Assembly (NCBI RefSeq): GCF_036669915.1
Contig: NC_089312.1
Coordinates: 28,796,492-28,860,491, forward strand
DNA length: 64,000 nt
Reading direction: 5' to 3'
DNA from: Pocillopora verrucosa
Taxonomy: Eukaryota > Cnidaria > Anthozoa > Scleractinia > Pocilloporidae
Below, piece after piece: positions 1 to 12,700 of this stretch. The translations under genes and the position numbers were made by a program. Under the pieces are notes generated by a model. The model made no database searches, had not been told where the DNA came from, and saw only the letters and a list, made by a program, of their open reading frames with translations. Position 1 is the stretch's first letter; the number at the start of each line of letters is the position of its first letter.

Positions 1-3000
1 AAACAGTTAACCCTTTGGACGCAGAATGAACGTGACGCCTCTTAGCGGTTTTTTGCTTCAATACCCTTTTTTTCAGGATGAGTCGACATGAATAACGTCG
101 TTATTATTTACAACCCTTTTAACCCTATAATCTGAAAAGCATCCGCATGAAATGGCCATACGAAAAGGCTGTTTGGTCAGTTCAAAGCGCACTTATACAT
201 GTTTAATATTCAACAATTATAGAATGCATGAACCACTCCACTTAAAATTTAGACGGTTATTCTTTTTTAATGAGTAATCAGCTAATAGAAGCAGAACTCT
301 ACAAAAGCTACTCAGTGTCATACCATGACTCAGTGATATTCCAAATGACTCGTGAACGAAAAAATTGCACAAACAAGGTTGTTTACAAATCAGACCTCTA
401 TAACATCTGAAATGTTTGACTTGACGTAATAAATGTTACAAAAATTGACAGCGTAACGGATGAAAAAAAAAACCATCAATTCTCCTCATTCATTGATGAT
501 TGCCATATGTCCCTTCGCGTGTTAGAGGATTTTTTTCTTTACATCAAAAAAGGTGAAGTCAGTTTTAAGGTTATTTGGTAATATCAACCGTAAAGAGTTT
601 CAAAGCTTACGTTTCGAGCGTTAGTCCTCCGTCAGAGCGAAGTCAATTTCGCTTGGCAAGTCAGTGATGTTACTTTGAGCTTCTGCTGTTTCAAATCGTC
701 ACTCCTCTATCCCCCCCTCCCCTTCAAAAAAATACATACTTATATTCATCACTTATTCGTACGCTTTCATACGCTTCTCAAGGATATTTTTCAGTCTCAT
801 CAATCAGCGGCTTAACCAAGATGATTCAACAGGGGGTCCTACACTAGCGTCGTTAATATTTAGGGGCATATCAGAATACTTCATAATCTCTTTTCCACAC
901 TAAGAGGAAGTGGTAACTACTTATTGTGAATCCAATATTTTATTTTGCAAAAAGATTATGACTGAACACCAAATTCTCCTTTTTAATTTACAAGGAAGTG
1001 TATAGCAGTCGGTAGGGAGCATTACTTATTTGGGAGTTAAAGGAGGGAAGAGGAGGACCACCCTGCGTCTCACACCTTCCCCCTCCCTCCCCCCCCCCTC
1101 CTTTTCTTCTTTGGCCATTGTTGATGCCTTTGTGAGTGAATCTTTTAAAACTCTTGACAAAAAAACTTTAGAAAGCTCGATTATCACGTGATTATATTAA
1201 TATTGGGCAGAGGTCTGCTTTTGAACTTGTGGATGTCGATGTCAGAATTAGTATCTGTCAAAGATTATAAATGAGTTTGCAATTCAGGAGAAAATATTTA
1301 AAAGGCCTCATTAATATACGATCACTATTAAGACACTGAGCAAGCTTATAAGGAACTACTACGACAACAAAATGAGACTTCCAGTGCTATACAAGGCTGG
1401 AATTAAAGTTCTTTCTTTTGCTATAAGCTAGTTTTCGTCTCCTTGCGGGCTATAAAAACTAATGGGCATTAATTCTTCCGCTCTTGAAGTTTGCATTTTT
1501 TTTGCTTCGATGGCTTTCTAGAACAATTTATGTCTTCTGTGCGTAGTTAGTCACTTGAAACGGTTTCATAAAATGAGCAGCGAGTATTTACTTCACTCTA
1601 CCTCCTCAAGCTCCAAGACTATTAGAGAAGGCATGTACAGACTAAAGCATTCTGTTAGTACGGAGGTCCGAGAGAGAGCTCCTTTTCCTTATTAGCAGTA
1701 TCTAACGCTCAAAAAACCATAGATGCAAATTTTTTTCAAAGAGTTATTTATTTCTTGAGAAACTGTTGGACTGTGGCGCTTGGTTAATTATCATCATATC
1801 TTGAACTTGATGTTGCTAAATTAATTTCGAAAAATAATCTTCGTTTGAAGCGTTTAACATTTATGTCCCACCTCAGTTGGTTTCACGAAGGGTTCACTAT
1901 TATTGAGCTATTGCTTCCACGATAAATCTGCATCGATAGATAATATAAAATTATTTTCTTCATAGTTCAAAATCGTCTATTAAAATGCTTAAACAGCCTT
2001 CTATTGTTAGGTACGCCTACTGCTTTTGCATTGTTTTCCATTTGTCTCGTTTGGCTGACTTTTGTATGCCTCAAATGTCGATAGGAAAGTTTTCCTTTTC
2101 TTACTAAATATGAGAGAAAATGTTGGCGAACATTACATGTCAGCTATAGTACACCAGCTTCATTTATAAGCGAAGCACATGGGAGATCGAACAGATTATT
2201 CCTGCCATTCCTGCGTTTTTCAGTTCACTGATTATTAAAAGCTAAATTGCACCAATCTTAGTAAACACATCTGTTCATCACGCGCGAGAACACTCTGATA
2301 TTGGACTGTTTTAAGTTTAAATATTTCGTCCAACATAGACACTGGTTTTACTTGTAAACAGAGAACCGATAAAACGTCGCCTTCTATTAAAGAAAAAAAA
2401 TATAGAAGATACAGAAAAAGCCCTGATACCAATAAGCCTTTCATTTTTTTTTCCGGAGGTAATTTTCTCTGGTTGGGTAAGCATTTTCAAAAACACCACT
2501 TCCTTTGACGGAGAAGAAGGGACGCCACGCTATGAATGAATGCCTCTGTTCAATTTAATTTCGCGGCGTCGTCCCAGTGAGATTTCATCGCGTCCGATGC
2601 GCTTTTTGGACTCTAAAAGCACAAAGTCTATAAGGAATAGTGTCACTGAGTGCATCAGAGAAGCTTTCTGCTTCCCTTAAACTCTTTGTCCTTCCAAGGC
2701 AGCCAAAACAACCATGGATACGCTTGAATACTGTTCATTTACAATACGTGCTCTGCCCCAACTAATCAGTTATTCGGCAAACACACAATAAATGTTAAAC
2801 AATCGCTGCTAGAAACACAAAGAGAAATAGAAAACAAAAAATTGAAAAGAATAAAGCATCTCAGTGGGTCCTGAGCGTATTAACAACATAGCTATTTTTT
2901 AGCCCAGGTTGAGTGGTTGAGTGGTTGAGTGGGCAGTAGATAGAACCACAAAAAGAAAACACTCATCTGTCACCCAGTCCTTAAATTATCTTTCGATGTT

Positions 3001-3888
3001 TTTTTTCTCTGAGAGCGCAGCGATGTCAAGTTTAAATGTCAAAAGTCGAGAGCAAAGCTTGATTTTGCCTTACATTAAAAAAATAGTGCTATTCGTACAT
3101 GGATCAGTGCTTTGAAAACCGTTTTCTACGCGAAAAAGTATTTTTACACAACTTTTTGTTTCTAGAAGGATGCCTTTGAATTCTGCATGTAATTACATAA
3201 TTTTCTTTTGGTCTCAATCACTCATGCGTAGACCCTCCTACCCAATTGTAACTTACACTTGAATGGATCTTATATAACCAACTCAGTCACTGAGCCATTT
3301 TTCAGAGGTACCAAGAACTTTTTCAAGTAAAACTTCAACCGAATTAATTATTTATTACCGAATTAACATTTTGGTAGTATTTTTTTGCGTTATGATGACC
3401 AAAAGAAACACATGATGATGCAGAAGAATACGCCATTGAATAACACAGAATTTTTTACGAGTCATTAAATACGGGTCTTTTAAAAATTTGCATATACAAA
3501 AACACACACCTAAATCTACCGCCACAAATACATCCAAATCCTCGCGAACAAAACTACACACCATCAGACAGACTTAGCCCAATCTTTTTCCGTGGAAATA
3601 ACCAGTGTGCACTGGTCAATTTGGCTGATTAAACTTCTTTAAAACATTTCGGCAGAGTTTTTTACGCATGCCTGGTTAAGAAAAAAAGTTTCTTTGTATA
3701 AGTGGCTTTCGGCGTGCAAACAAAATCGACATTTTTTCAAAAGCAAAGGACGCGTTTTACAGCTGGGTGGTAATGTATGCAAGTATTTTCAATAAAAGAA
3801 CATCATAGAATGACCCCAGGATTAGTTCTGAATGTTTGGCGTCCCCGCACGGTCTACAACTTTGAAGAGACTATAAGCTCGCTCCACG
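1..3888. other. Gene-free upstream region
   Basis: I see no convincing exon here. The open frames are short, have no family resemblance and lack paired splice sites. It holds a MITE fragment at about 583-650, an 8-bp tandem repeat (GGTTGAGT, three copies, from 2908) and pyrimidine-rich runs near 710-725 and 1076-1105. The last ~100 bases probably carry the promoter and 5' UTR of the gene starting at 3889: a TATA-like AATAAAAG lies at about 3790-3798. That promoter assignment is inference. Confidence 0.5.
583..650 (+). repeat. Fragment of foldback MITE
   Basis: The motif GTTTCAAAGCTTACGTTTCG, followed by AGCGTTAGTCCTCCGTCAGA, matches one arm of the complete foldback element at 38111-38298 (GTTTCAAAGCTGATGTGTTG, then a GCCCTTTGTCAGAGC core). 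Only one arm is recognisable here, so it is a truncated or solo copy. I recall this sequence type as common in coral genomes; that is memory, not a search. Confidence 0.6.
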
Positions 3889-6800
3889 ATGACTCGTCTT
3901 GCTGTTCTAGGAATTTTGCTGATCGTTTTTCTTGCAAGCATTGATGCTTTCCCCAAAAATAGGCTTGATGTACGAGGTAAGTTTATTCGTAAAAATGATG
4001 TGTTTGATTACCTATATCGAAAAATCTGGAATCAAAGTTCTCCAATCAGCAGTTACAACCTTCTCCTAGGTTAGAGTGAAACGATGGATTCGCAAACTTA
4101 AACACACCTCTACCGCGCCCTGCAGTCGAATTTTAGCTCCTGCAGTTTTACTGGATGCAAAAGATGATTTAGGTTTAAGCTCAAATCATCCAAATTGTGA
4201 GCTAAATTAAAAACAAGATAAATTATGTAAGCGAAGTTAAAATGATTGTTTCTGAAACAGCTAGCCAGGCTGTTTCCTTTGCTTGTTTAATACGATTAAG
4301 CCGATCTCATAGTTTGGAGTAAGCATCAAAAATATATTTGCGATTTATTTCCTTGCTCAGTGGTGTCTAACGTAATGGAATTTTAATTGACTTAGAGCAT
4401 TAACGCCAATAAAGAAATTAATCGAAGAGTTTTATAGACCCCTCTGCCTAGAGACTTCTGTTCTGTCATTTTTTTTGCATACGTAGTCGTGACTCGTCGA
4501 ATAAGATCGAATCCATGATTTGCAGACGAAAAATGCGAAGCCAACCCACATGATAAATTTAGGGCGAAGAACATACTTAATGGCTGTTCAACCGGAAAGC
4601 TTATGCACTGAGCTGTGTTAGCTGACGCGATTTCTCTTAAAAAAGAAAAAAAGAAAATAAAGATTTTAACAGTGATTACTTGCTGAAAAGAAGATGATTT
4701 TAAATACTACATTTTTCAACTGGACCGTAAGGGAGCTTGAAGTAGAAGATTGACTCAACAAACCAGTATTGTTCTTTTGGGTGTGCCGAGCTCTTTTCAA
4801 TTTTCTCTCATGTCATGGTTAAATTATCAGGAGTCGCGTGTTTGGAGGACTGGTGCGAACGACATAAAGAATTGCAGGGGTAGGGTAGCCAACAGAGTAA
4901 ACGATCGCATATTTCGAATGACCAGTGGTCCCGATCCGTGGCCCTAATTTCGGGTTTTATAACATCCTTTTTAAAATCACTGACAATCCTTGTAATCTGA
5001 TTAACTCTCAGCAGAACGATTTCTTCACAAATTGCATTACTCTTTGCTCTAAATCACAAGCCATCGTGTGGCAACTTTGTAACATTTTTTTGTCCCCAAG
5101 ACTTTTCGTTTTCTTTCACCGCTTCTTTTTTAACAAACCTGCTCAGTAATAGATCAATAAAATATTTGTACTGACCAAAATCCTGTATCTGGGCGAATAA
5201 ATTTTTCAATTTCAAAATGGATGTAATAAAGGTAATTTTGGTCCGATATCATACTCATAATCTCAAGTAATCAAAAGGACGTCAGAGCGTTCAATTTATC
5301 TCTGTAACAAGACAAAATAAACAAATTTACCCATAAAGTAACCAACACCACGAGAGGCTAAGGTTTGGGAATTAAAGAACAATTTGACTCAGAATGCCCG
5401 AAATTTTAACAGGGACAATGACAATAATGAATGATATGGACAAATAACACGCGAGGAAACCTTCAATTCACATAAACTTGATTTTCAGAAGGGTTCTCAT
5501 TGAAATAAAGTCTACGAAACTTCCGAGCAATGACATTTAAAATAGAAACCAGCAATCTAAAAGTGCGAAAAAGCTACGAAACGTAACATTCGACAACAAA
5601 AGCCTGCGGTTAGAATTTAAGGGAAAAATCAACGAGCAACCATGAATTCTCCTTTCATAGGAAAAAGGTACAAAGTTGAACAGGCATAATGACGAGCTGA
5701 GAGTAGCCTGATGACAAAGGAAGCAACTCTGACAACTACTTGTATTCTCTACATCATGCTCGTAGTTGACCTGCAGAAATTTCAAAGGCTTTCTTGCATA
5801 GGTGAAAGGCAATTGTGCTAAATTCAGCCGTAGTAGCAACGAAGATTACTTTCACATCGCAAAAAGAAAGATTGGTCGAGTCGCTCGTTACCTTTGTATT
5901 CGGAAAGACAGAGCCTAACATACTCTCACAGGCAGGGGTCGCTTGGCCTTAAAATTGCTATTTCCCTAGCTTCGGAAGAATTTTCAGTTTAGTTTTGGAA
6001 GTCAATCCACGACTGCATTGCTTTTGCCACATTACACTCATTACATTCTGTGATTGGTTACAATACCATTCAGAAGAGAAACTGAATCAGTCTTCGATCT
6101 GCTACCAACGTTTTCTTCCCATAAAGCCAATTACCTGGGTTAAATTTGAGTTTCCTTTGGTTTACCTGTTGATGGTTAGGATAACGTTGAGTTTTGTGTC
6201 AAGATTCTTTTTCAACGCTCGAGAAATTGATTTGAAAACTTTATGACCTGTGTTACTCAAGTAAAAAATGTTTTGTTATTATATTGAAGGGAAACTCGGA
6301 AGCGAAAGCAGAGTGTATAGAGGACAGTTATCCCTGAAGAATGTAGATCAGCGCCTGTCTGAAATTGAAAGAATTAAGATGATGATGGATGAGATAGAGA
6401 AAGAGGAAGTGAGCAATGATGAAGCCGAGGAGGAGAGTGGAGAGAAAGAAGAGGAAGAAGAACAAGAAGAAAAAGGGGAAGAGGAGGAAGAGGAGGAAGA
6501 AAAAGAAGGAGAAGAGGAGGAAGAAGAGGAAGAAAAAGAAGGAGAAGAGGAGGAAGAAGAGGAAGAAAAAGAAGGAGAAGAGGAGGAAGAAGAGGAAGAA
6601 AAAGAAGGAGAAGAGGAGGAAGAAGAGGAAGAAAAAGAAGGAGAAGAGGAGGAAGAAGAGGAAGAAAAAGAAGGAGAAGAGGAGGAAGGAGAGGAACAAG
6701 TAGAAGGAGAAGAGGAGGAAGAAGAGGAAGAGGAGGAAGGTGAGGAAGAAGAGGAAGAGGAAGAAGAAGAAGGTGAGGAGGAAGAAGAGGAGGAGGAAAC

Positions 6801-8115
6801 GGAAGGTGGAGAAGAAGAAGAGGAGGAGGAAGAAGAAGGAGAAGAAGAGGAAGAGGAGGAGGAAGAAAATGGTGAGGAGGAAGAGGAGAAGGAAGAAGAA
6901 GCTGGTGAGGAAGAAGAGGAAGAGGAAGAAGAAGAGGGTGAAGAAGTTGAAGAAGAGGAAGAAGAGGAGGGTGAAAAAGAAGAGGAGGAAGAGGAAGAGG
7001 AAGGGGAAAAAAATGAAGAAACAGAAGAAGAAACCGGAGAGGAGGAAGAGGAGGAGGAAGAGCAAGAGGGAGAAAAAATGGAGGAACAAGAAGAGGAAAA
7101 AGGTAAAGAGGAGGAGGAGGAAGAAATAGAAGAAGGAGAAAAGGAGGAAGAGGAAGAAATAGCACAAGGCAAAAAAGAAATGGAGGAAAAAATAAAAGAG
7201 GGCAAAAAAGTGGAAGAGGCAGAGATAGAGGAAGGTGAAATGGAGGAAGAAAAAGAAATAGAAGAGGGCAAAACCCAAGAAGAAAAAGAGATTGAAGAGG
7301 GTGAAAAAGAAGAGGAAAAGGAAATAGAGGAAGGTAAAAATGAGGAGGAGAAAGAAGAAGAGGAAGGTGAGAAAGAAGAAGAGGAGGAGGAAGAGGTTGG
7401 TGAGGAAATGGAGGAGGAAGAGGAAGAAAAGGGAGAAGAGCAGGAAGAGGAAGAGGAGGAAGAGGGAGAGAAGGAAGCTGAGAAGGAAGAAGAGAAGGGA
7501 GAGGAGGAGGAGGAAGAAGAAGAGGAAAAGGGTGAGGAGGAGGAGGAAGAAGAAGAGGAGGCTGGTGAAGAAGAAGAGGAAAAGGAGGAAGAAGAAGGTG
7601 AAGAGGAAGAGGAGGAGGAAGAAAATGAAGGTGAAGAGGAGGAAGAGGAAGAAGAAAAGGAGGGAGAAAAGGAGGAAAAGGAGGAGGAGGAGGAAGGTGA
7701 AAATGAAGAGAAAGAGGAGGAGGAGGCAGGTGAAATGCAGGAAAAAGAGGAGGGAGAAATGGGTAAAGATGAGGAGGAGAAGGAGGAAGAAGAAGGTGAA
7801 AAGGAAGAAAAAGAGGAAGAAGAGGAAGGTGAAGAAGAAGAGAAAGAGGAAGAGGAAGAAGGTGAAAAGGAAGAAGAAGAGGAAGAGGAAGAAGGTGAAA
7901 AAGAAGAAGAAGAGGAGGAGGAAGAAGGTGAAGAAGAAGAGGAAGAGGAAGAGAAAGAAGGTGAAGAAGAAGAGGAAGAGGAAGAGAAAGAAGGTGAAGA
8001 AGAAGAGGAAGAGGAAGAAGAGGAAGGTGAAAAAGAAGAGAAAGAAAAGGAGAAAGGTGACAAGAGAAAGCGCTCATCTAAACGTCTTGCACATACCCAA
8101 AAAAGGTTAAACTAG
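3889..8115 (+). CDS. Secreted glutamate-rich 11-residue repeat protein (probable, 2 exons)
   Basis: Proposed exons are 3889-3976 and 6290-8115 (637 codons plus stop). Exon 1 begins MTRLAVLGILLIVFLASIDA, a clear signal peptide likely cut before FPKN, and ends in phase 1 at a strong GTAAGT donor. The acceptor TATTGAAG at 6282-6289 opens exon 2 in the matching phase, restoring a glycine codon. After a short region with an amphipathic stretch (LSEIERIKMMMDEIEKEE), the protein becomes about 48 units of 11 residues, each one glycine followed by mostly glutamate with some lysine (type unit GEEEEEEEEKE). It ends in a basic tail (KRKRSSKRLAHTQKRLN). The product would be an extremely acidic extracellular or vesicular protein, perhaps binding calcium or other cations; this role is inference. 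I recognise no named family. Poly-Glu/Gly tracts resemble RPGR ORF15 in composition only. The join rests on phase match and lack of other exons, so a longer first part or an internal start (6268) cannot be excluded. Confidence 0.55.
6511..6675 (+). repeat. Perfect 33-bp minisatellite, five copies
   Basis: The unit GAAGAGGAGGAAGAAGAGG + AAGAAAAAGAAGGA (33 bp) repeats without change five times, starting at 6511, 6544, 6577, 6610 and 6643. It encodes one 11-residue unit of the glutamate-rich protein. Degenerate units of the same length continue to about 8060. The identity points to recent expansion. Confidence 0.9.
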
Positions 8116-9788
8116 GGAAGATTCTACAAGAGGCAAAGAATGAACTGAACTCTTAGCTAAAAATTTCTCAAAAACACTCTTAAGTCTAGCAAACATTATG
8201 AACTCTGCTGCAAATAATATTTACTAATTTGTTCACTGCATGACATTTTTAAGCCAAAGACATATCTGAGAAGATAATTAGGTCACTTCCGACACTTTCT
8301 TTAACTGCTCATCCATGAGTGTGTTAGCACATTAATGGGACTCATCCATAAAAAAAATGAAAATGGATAGAGTGGAGTCCCGGCATCTTAATCACGTGGA
8401 ATTTAAAAGACAGGTATGAGCTAAAAAGTTCAAAATTTCAAGGGTTAAATTACAGTGATATAAGTCTTAAAAGGGTACATCAGTACATGGAATCACAGTT
8501 TATTCACAACAATTGGAATTGAGATCATGGGGCTCCACCGTATGCACTTATTGCAACAATTGAGAGTTTTTTAAAACTAAAAAAAAAAAGGATGAGTTAA
8601 TTACATCCTCAGCAGTCAAGTTGAAAAGGACCTCAGACCTCCAATTCAGAGGTGAGGATGTAAAGACACCTCAGAAGAACATCACAACCTTGCCTTTCAT
8701 CAAACCTTCAAGGTTTGCACTAGCTAATTGATAAGTTTAATTCTATTTTTTTTTTGGAAACAGAATTGCAATTACGTGTACCTGAGACATACAAAAGAAA
8801 CACAAAACAAACCAAAATTCATGGTACAGATACAGCTACAGATATCCATGTATTTTTCTCCCTTCAGTTAATTTTTCATTTCAACATAAAAAAATCCATG
8901 TTTAAGCAGTAGATGTCTTCTTTTGATAGATTTTTGAAATCTTTGACAGTTTTGCTCTTCAGTTAATGTTTACTTGTTTGATTATACTGGTAAAAACCAA
9001 AATATTTTGCAACCTTTGGCAGCTTTTATTTTAAAAATTGCACCTAAATTTGCATTAAGTTAACTTTCTGAATTTTTCGTATTTGAATTGTAAAATAATT
9101 AAATAACATTTTTAAATTAAATCTGGTTTAGTCTCTTTTTTGTGGAAAAAAATGGGACAAGATCCTGGTGGGAAGAATGTGACAGTATTTGAGAAAATGC
9201 AAAATGAAAACCCAAATCTTAGAAGGAAAATGAATTTCGAAAAGGCTAGTCACTTGTACTATGGGAGCTTATTACATTTTCCAAAACATTAAGTAACAAG
9301 ATATTTTGTAAAGGCTGCCGGTGCCAATCCAAGACAGGTTACCTCAAACCATTTTCAACAATTTTTTCCACTCAGTTTTTTTGTTACCCACTCATACTTC
9401 TTGATAGAAAAGAGCATTATCAAAGTAAAATTTTTGCCCAAAGCACACCACAATGAATAGGTCTCAAAACAAGATCTATCAATCTAGAGTCCAATAACAC
9501 TTTTACTTAACTTGTGAAATGAATACTCAAATTCAGTCTATCATTTTTTTTGCCTGAAAAAAATTTGAAGTGTGGTGTCATAACTACAGTTGGTTTGTTA
9601 CTCGAAAAATAAGTTGTATGCTCTTAACAGTTGGGAATGTCAGAGGAGAATAGGCTAAATCACCCAGGAAAATCTTAGTTAGTTCATATCCATTATAGGT
9701 TGTTAATATCTGAAAAAAATAGATGACTCTTCACAAAAATACAGCGTGAGAGAACAAAAAATATAGAGAAATTGCAGCTACAACATCT
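8116..9788. other. Convergent 3' flanks, no gene seen
   Basis: AT-rich sequence between the stop codon of the glutamate-rich gene (+) and the stop codon of UFSP1 (-). It probably contains both 3' UTRs. A TTTATT at 9025-9030, which is AATAAA on the minus strand, could be the UFSP1 polyadenylation signal. I found no exon-like open frame. Confidence 0.5.
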
Positions 9789-12700
9789 TCAGTCTTCACC
9801 CAAACTAAACTGTGGAAGACAGAAATTATAAAAAGAATTTGATTTGAAAACATCATTATAGCTCTTCCATTGAACCCAGCCACTGTCTTGGATTTCTTTC
9901 ATAGCAGCCTCTCCATAGAAATGTGGATCCTGCAACAAACAAATCTTTTCCTTCAGTTTGATGATATTCAACGGCACTTTCAAAATCAACTTTTTTCTTT
10001 CTCTTCTATATGAACCAGACAGAAAAGGGGAAACAGCCAGTGATTATTGACAGATGAAAAAATATCTTACAGCAATTAAGAAGTGAAATGTTTTGTTTGT
10101 CTTGCAAACACCAAGCAGTGTCTTGGATGAAGCATCAACATCTCCACCTAGAAACAGAAATGAAATTTAGAAAGCAAAATATTTGCAAAAGTCAAAAATA
10201 GAATGGCTAGATAGTAAAATTTTTGGGCCACTCCAAGTTAGAAAGAACTCTTTTTCAAAGCAATTTCTTTTTTCCTTGTTCCGGGAGGCAGTGTATCCAA
10301 GGGGTTGGGGTCATGGGGCCTGTTTCTTGCAAGTCCCAGTAACTTAGCAGCTCCAAAGCCATGTTTTAAAATCAAAATTTAAGGATTAGAAATGCAGGTT
10401 GTGGCTTCCTAACCAGTCCATTTTGTTTCCTTGGCTGATGGTTTCATTTAACAATTTTCAAAACTTTTGACACCCCTTTCATGAATGAAAACAGAATAAC
10501 CTTACAGGCCCATTAAGTCACCGAAACTTTCCAGAAACAGGCACCTTGTTCAAGCCCTCTGCCCTATTGCTCACTGGATTAGTTCTCAGATATCCAAAGA
10601 CTAATTCATTAGCTTAGCTTGGTAAACAGCTAAATGGTCTTCCTACTGTCAGTTGGGGTTGTTTCTTTCAAATATATTTTACAGTGGCGTGAGAAGAGCC
10701 TTATAAGGGGAGTGATCAATTAAGTTATTAAGGGGAAAAAAACTAAATTAAAGACATCTAGTCACTGGTCAAGGGGGTATAAATATTAGAACATTCTCAA
10801 AGACGTGTATCATCATTACTCTACAATGCAACATACACAGTCAATAAACCCTCATGATAAGGCACACTTGTACACATGCCATACCCCTAATGTGGATGTA
10901 AATTGCTGGAAAAAATGTTCATCTTTTAATGAATGACATCCCAGAGAAGTTTCAATAGACTTGGAAAATACAGTTTTTGCTATTATATCATTTAACCAAT
11001 CAAACAACAACTTGCCTGGCTAGTTTATGAGTATGTTAAGAACCACATTAACAAACATGGAGTTGTTAATGGACTTAAAAGGCAACTAATGCTTGATCCA
11101 CTAAAGCACTATCATGAAGTATTACAATCTGTTTAAATATTCTGTTGAAATCATAACTTTACCTATCATTACAGGTGAACCAAAATGTTTAAAATGTTCC
11201 AGAAGAAATGGTGCAGCTTTCTGCTCCACAGATTCCCCTTGTAAAACATGAATGATCTTACTGCAAACCTGAAACAAGATCATCAGCATTATCAATTACT
11301 GGCAAACTTTTTTTATATCTTTTCAAAAAGGAAACCAGTTCATGACTGGAAACAAAATTTCAATTCTCTGGTAGTAAGCTTAACAGAGCATAGCAAAAAA
11401 TAAAATAGCAAACTGAAATTCTTAAGCTAATCTTCACTATTTGCCAGCCAGGTTGTCTATAATCCATTTATCCCCCTTAATGAGTACTTGCCACACTCCT
11501 TTTTGCCAACAAATTTTATAAAAAAAATCAGGGGTGCAGCTTATCTGGAAGAACATCTAGAAGATGTGGGGCTAATTTGCATAAATCAACTCTATTCAAC
11601 AAAAATTTGCAAGTCTGTTTAACACTCTAGCTAATGGTATATAGACAACAGTTTTCTTTGCTATATTTGAACCTTGAGCACTATATTAATTGTACGAGAT
11701 GTTGTTGTGATGTTGTACAGATAAGAAGGTCTTTTGGCCTAAACTTTTAGAAATACAAACATTTTGTCCATCTGCAGTTTTGCTGACTTCTTCTCCAATG
11801 AAAAATCTTTATGATTATTTAACCTGTTTTCACTTTTGTTACTTAAAATTAAAATGCCCATAAACACCATCACTTTACAACATTACTCAGCAAAGCTGGA
11901 AATGCAAAGCAGCCACACATAAAACACCACAAACATTGATAGTTACCTACTCCAAAAGTCTGATCCATGTAGAGACAGGCCTCTACACAGCCAATCCATT
12001 CTCTTGATCCCACAAAAGAATCTGGTTTATCCCCCATTTTGACCAAAGTCTTCTGTATGTCTTGAAGGCTAGGCACTGGATGATTCTGAATCTCTAATAC
12101 ATGACCCACCCAAGAACAAATTGTCTGCAGTGTCCTATATCCACATCCCCAACCCTTCAATACAAGCACAAAACATTTGAATGGCATATAAATATGACTC
12201 ATCACTTACTGGGGGAGGGGGAAAGCTGGTAACAAAGAGGTACTTAGGAGAGTGGATTTAGCAGGGGGGTCATGAAAACATGCCCTTCACAAGAGGGAGG
12301 GTCAGGGCTATTTGAAATTGGCTATTTTTACCAGTCTTCCTACTATTTGTGAGCTTTTAGCTACATGTGTCATGAAAAGCACTTTCAACCACAAAAAAAG
12401 GACTGACAAAAAAAATAGGGACCGTTTTCCAGAACTCACCCACTCAGTTTTACATTTCTCAACCACAAGGTTGTGTCTTTCATGCATACACAAGCAATTC
12501 ATACAAATATGGTAAAATCATATAAAAAAAAAAGTAAACAATATGTCAAAGTCCAGTCATTTCAATATTTGGGTGTCCTTTATTTACAGGAAAAATGATG
12601 ATGACATTTGCTACCAAATAAATTATTCTTGATTGGTCATCAATCGACAAATGCCAACTCACACCAAATAACATATAACAAACAGATCAATCAATCAATC

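Noticed and set aside
6328..8077. Long minus-strand open frames (serine-rich, proline/leucine-rich, phenylalanine/leucine-rich) opposite the glutamate-rich exon, and lysine/arginine-rich plus-strand frames.
   Set aside because: They exist only because the purine-rich repeat has no stop codons in any frame; the glutamate frame alone joins a signal-peptide exon, keeps an 11-residue period with glycine and ends in a distinct tail.
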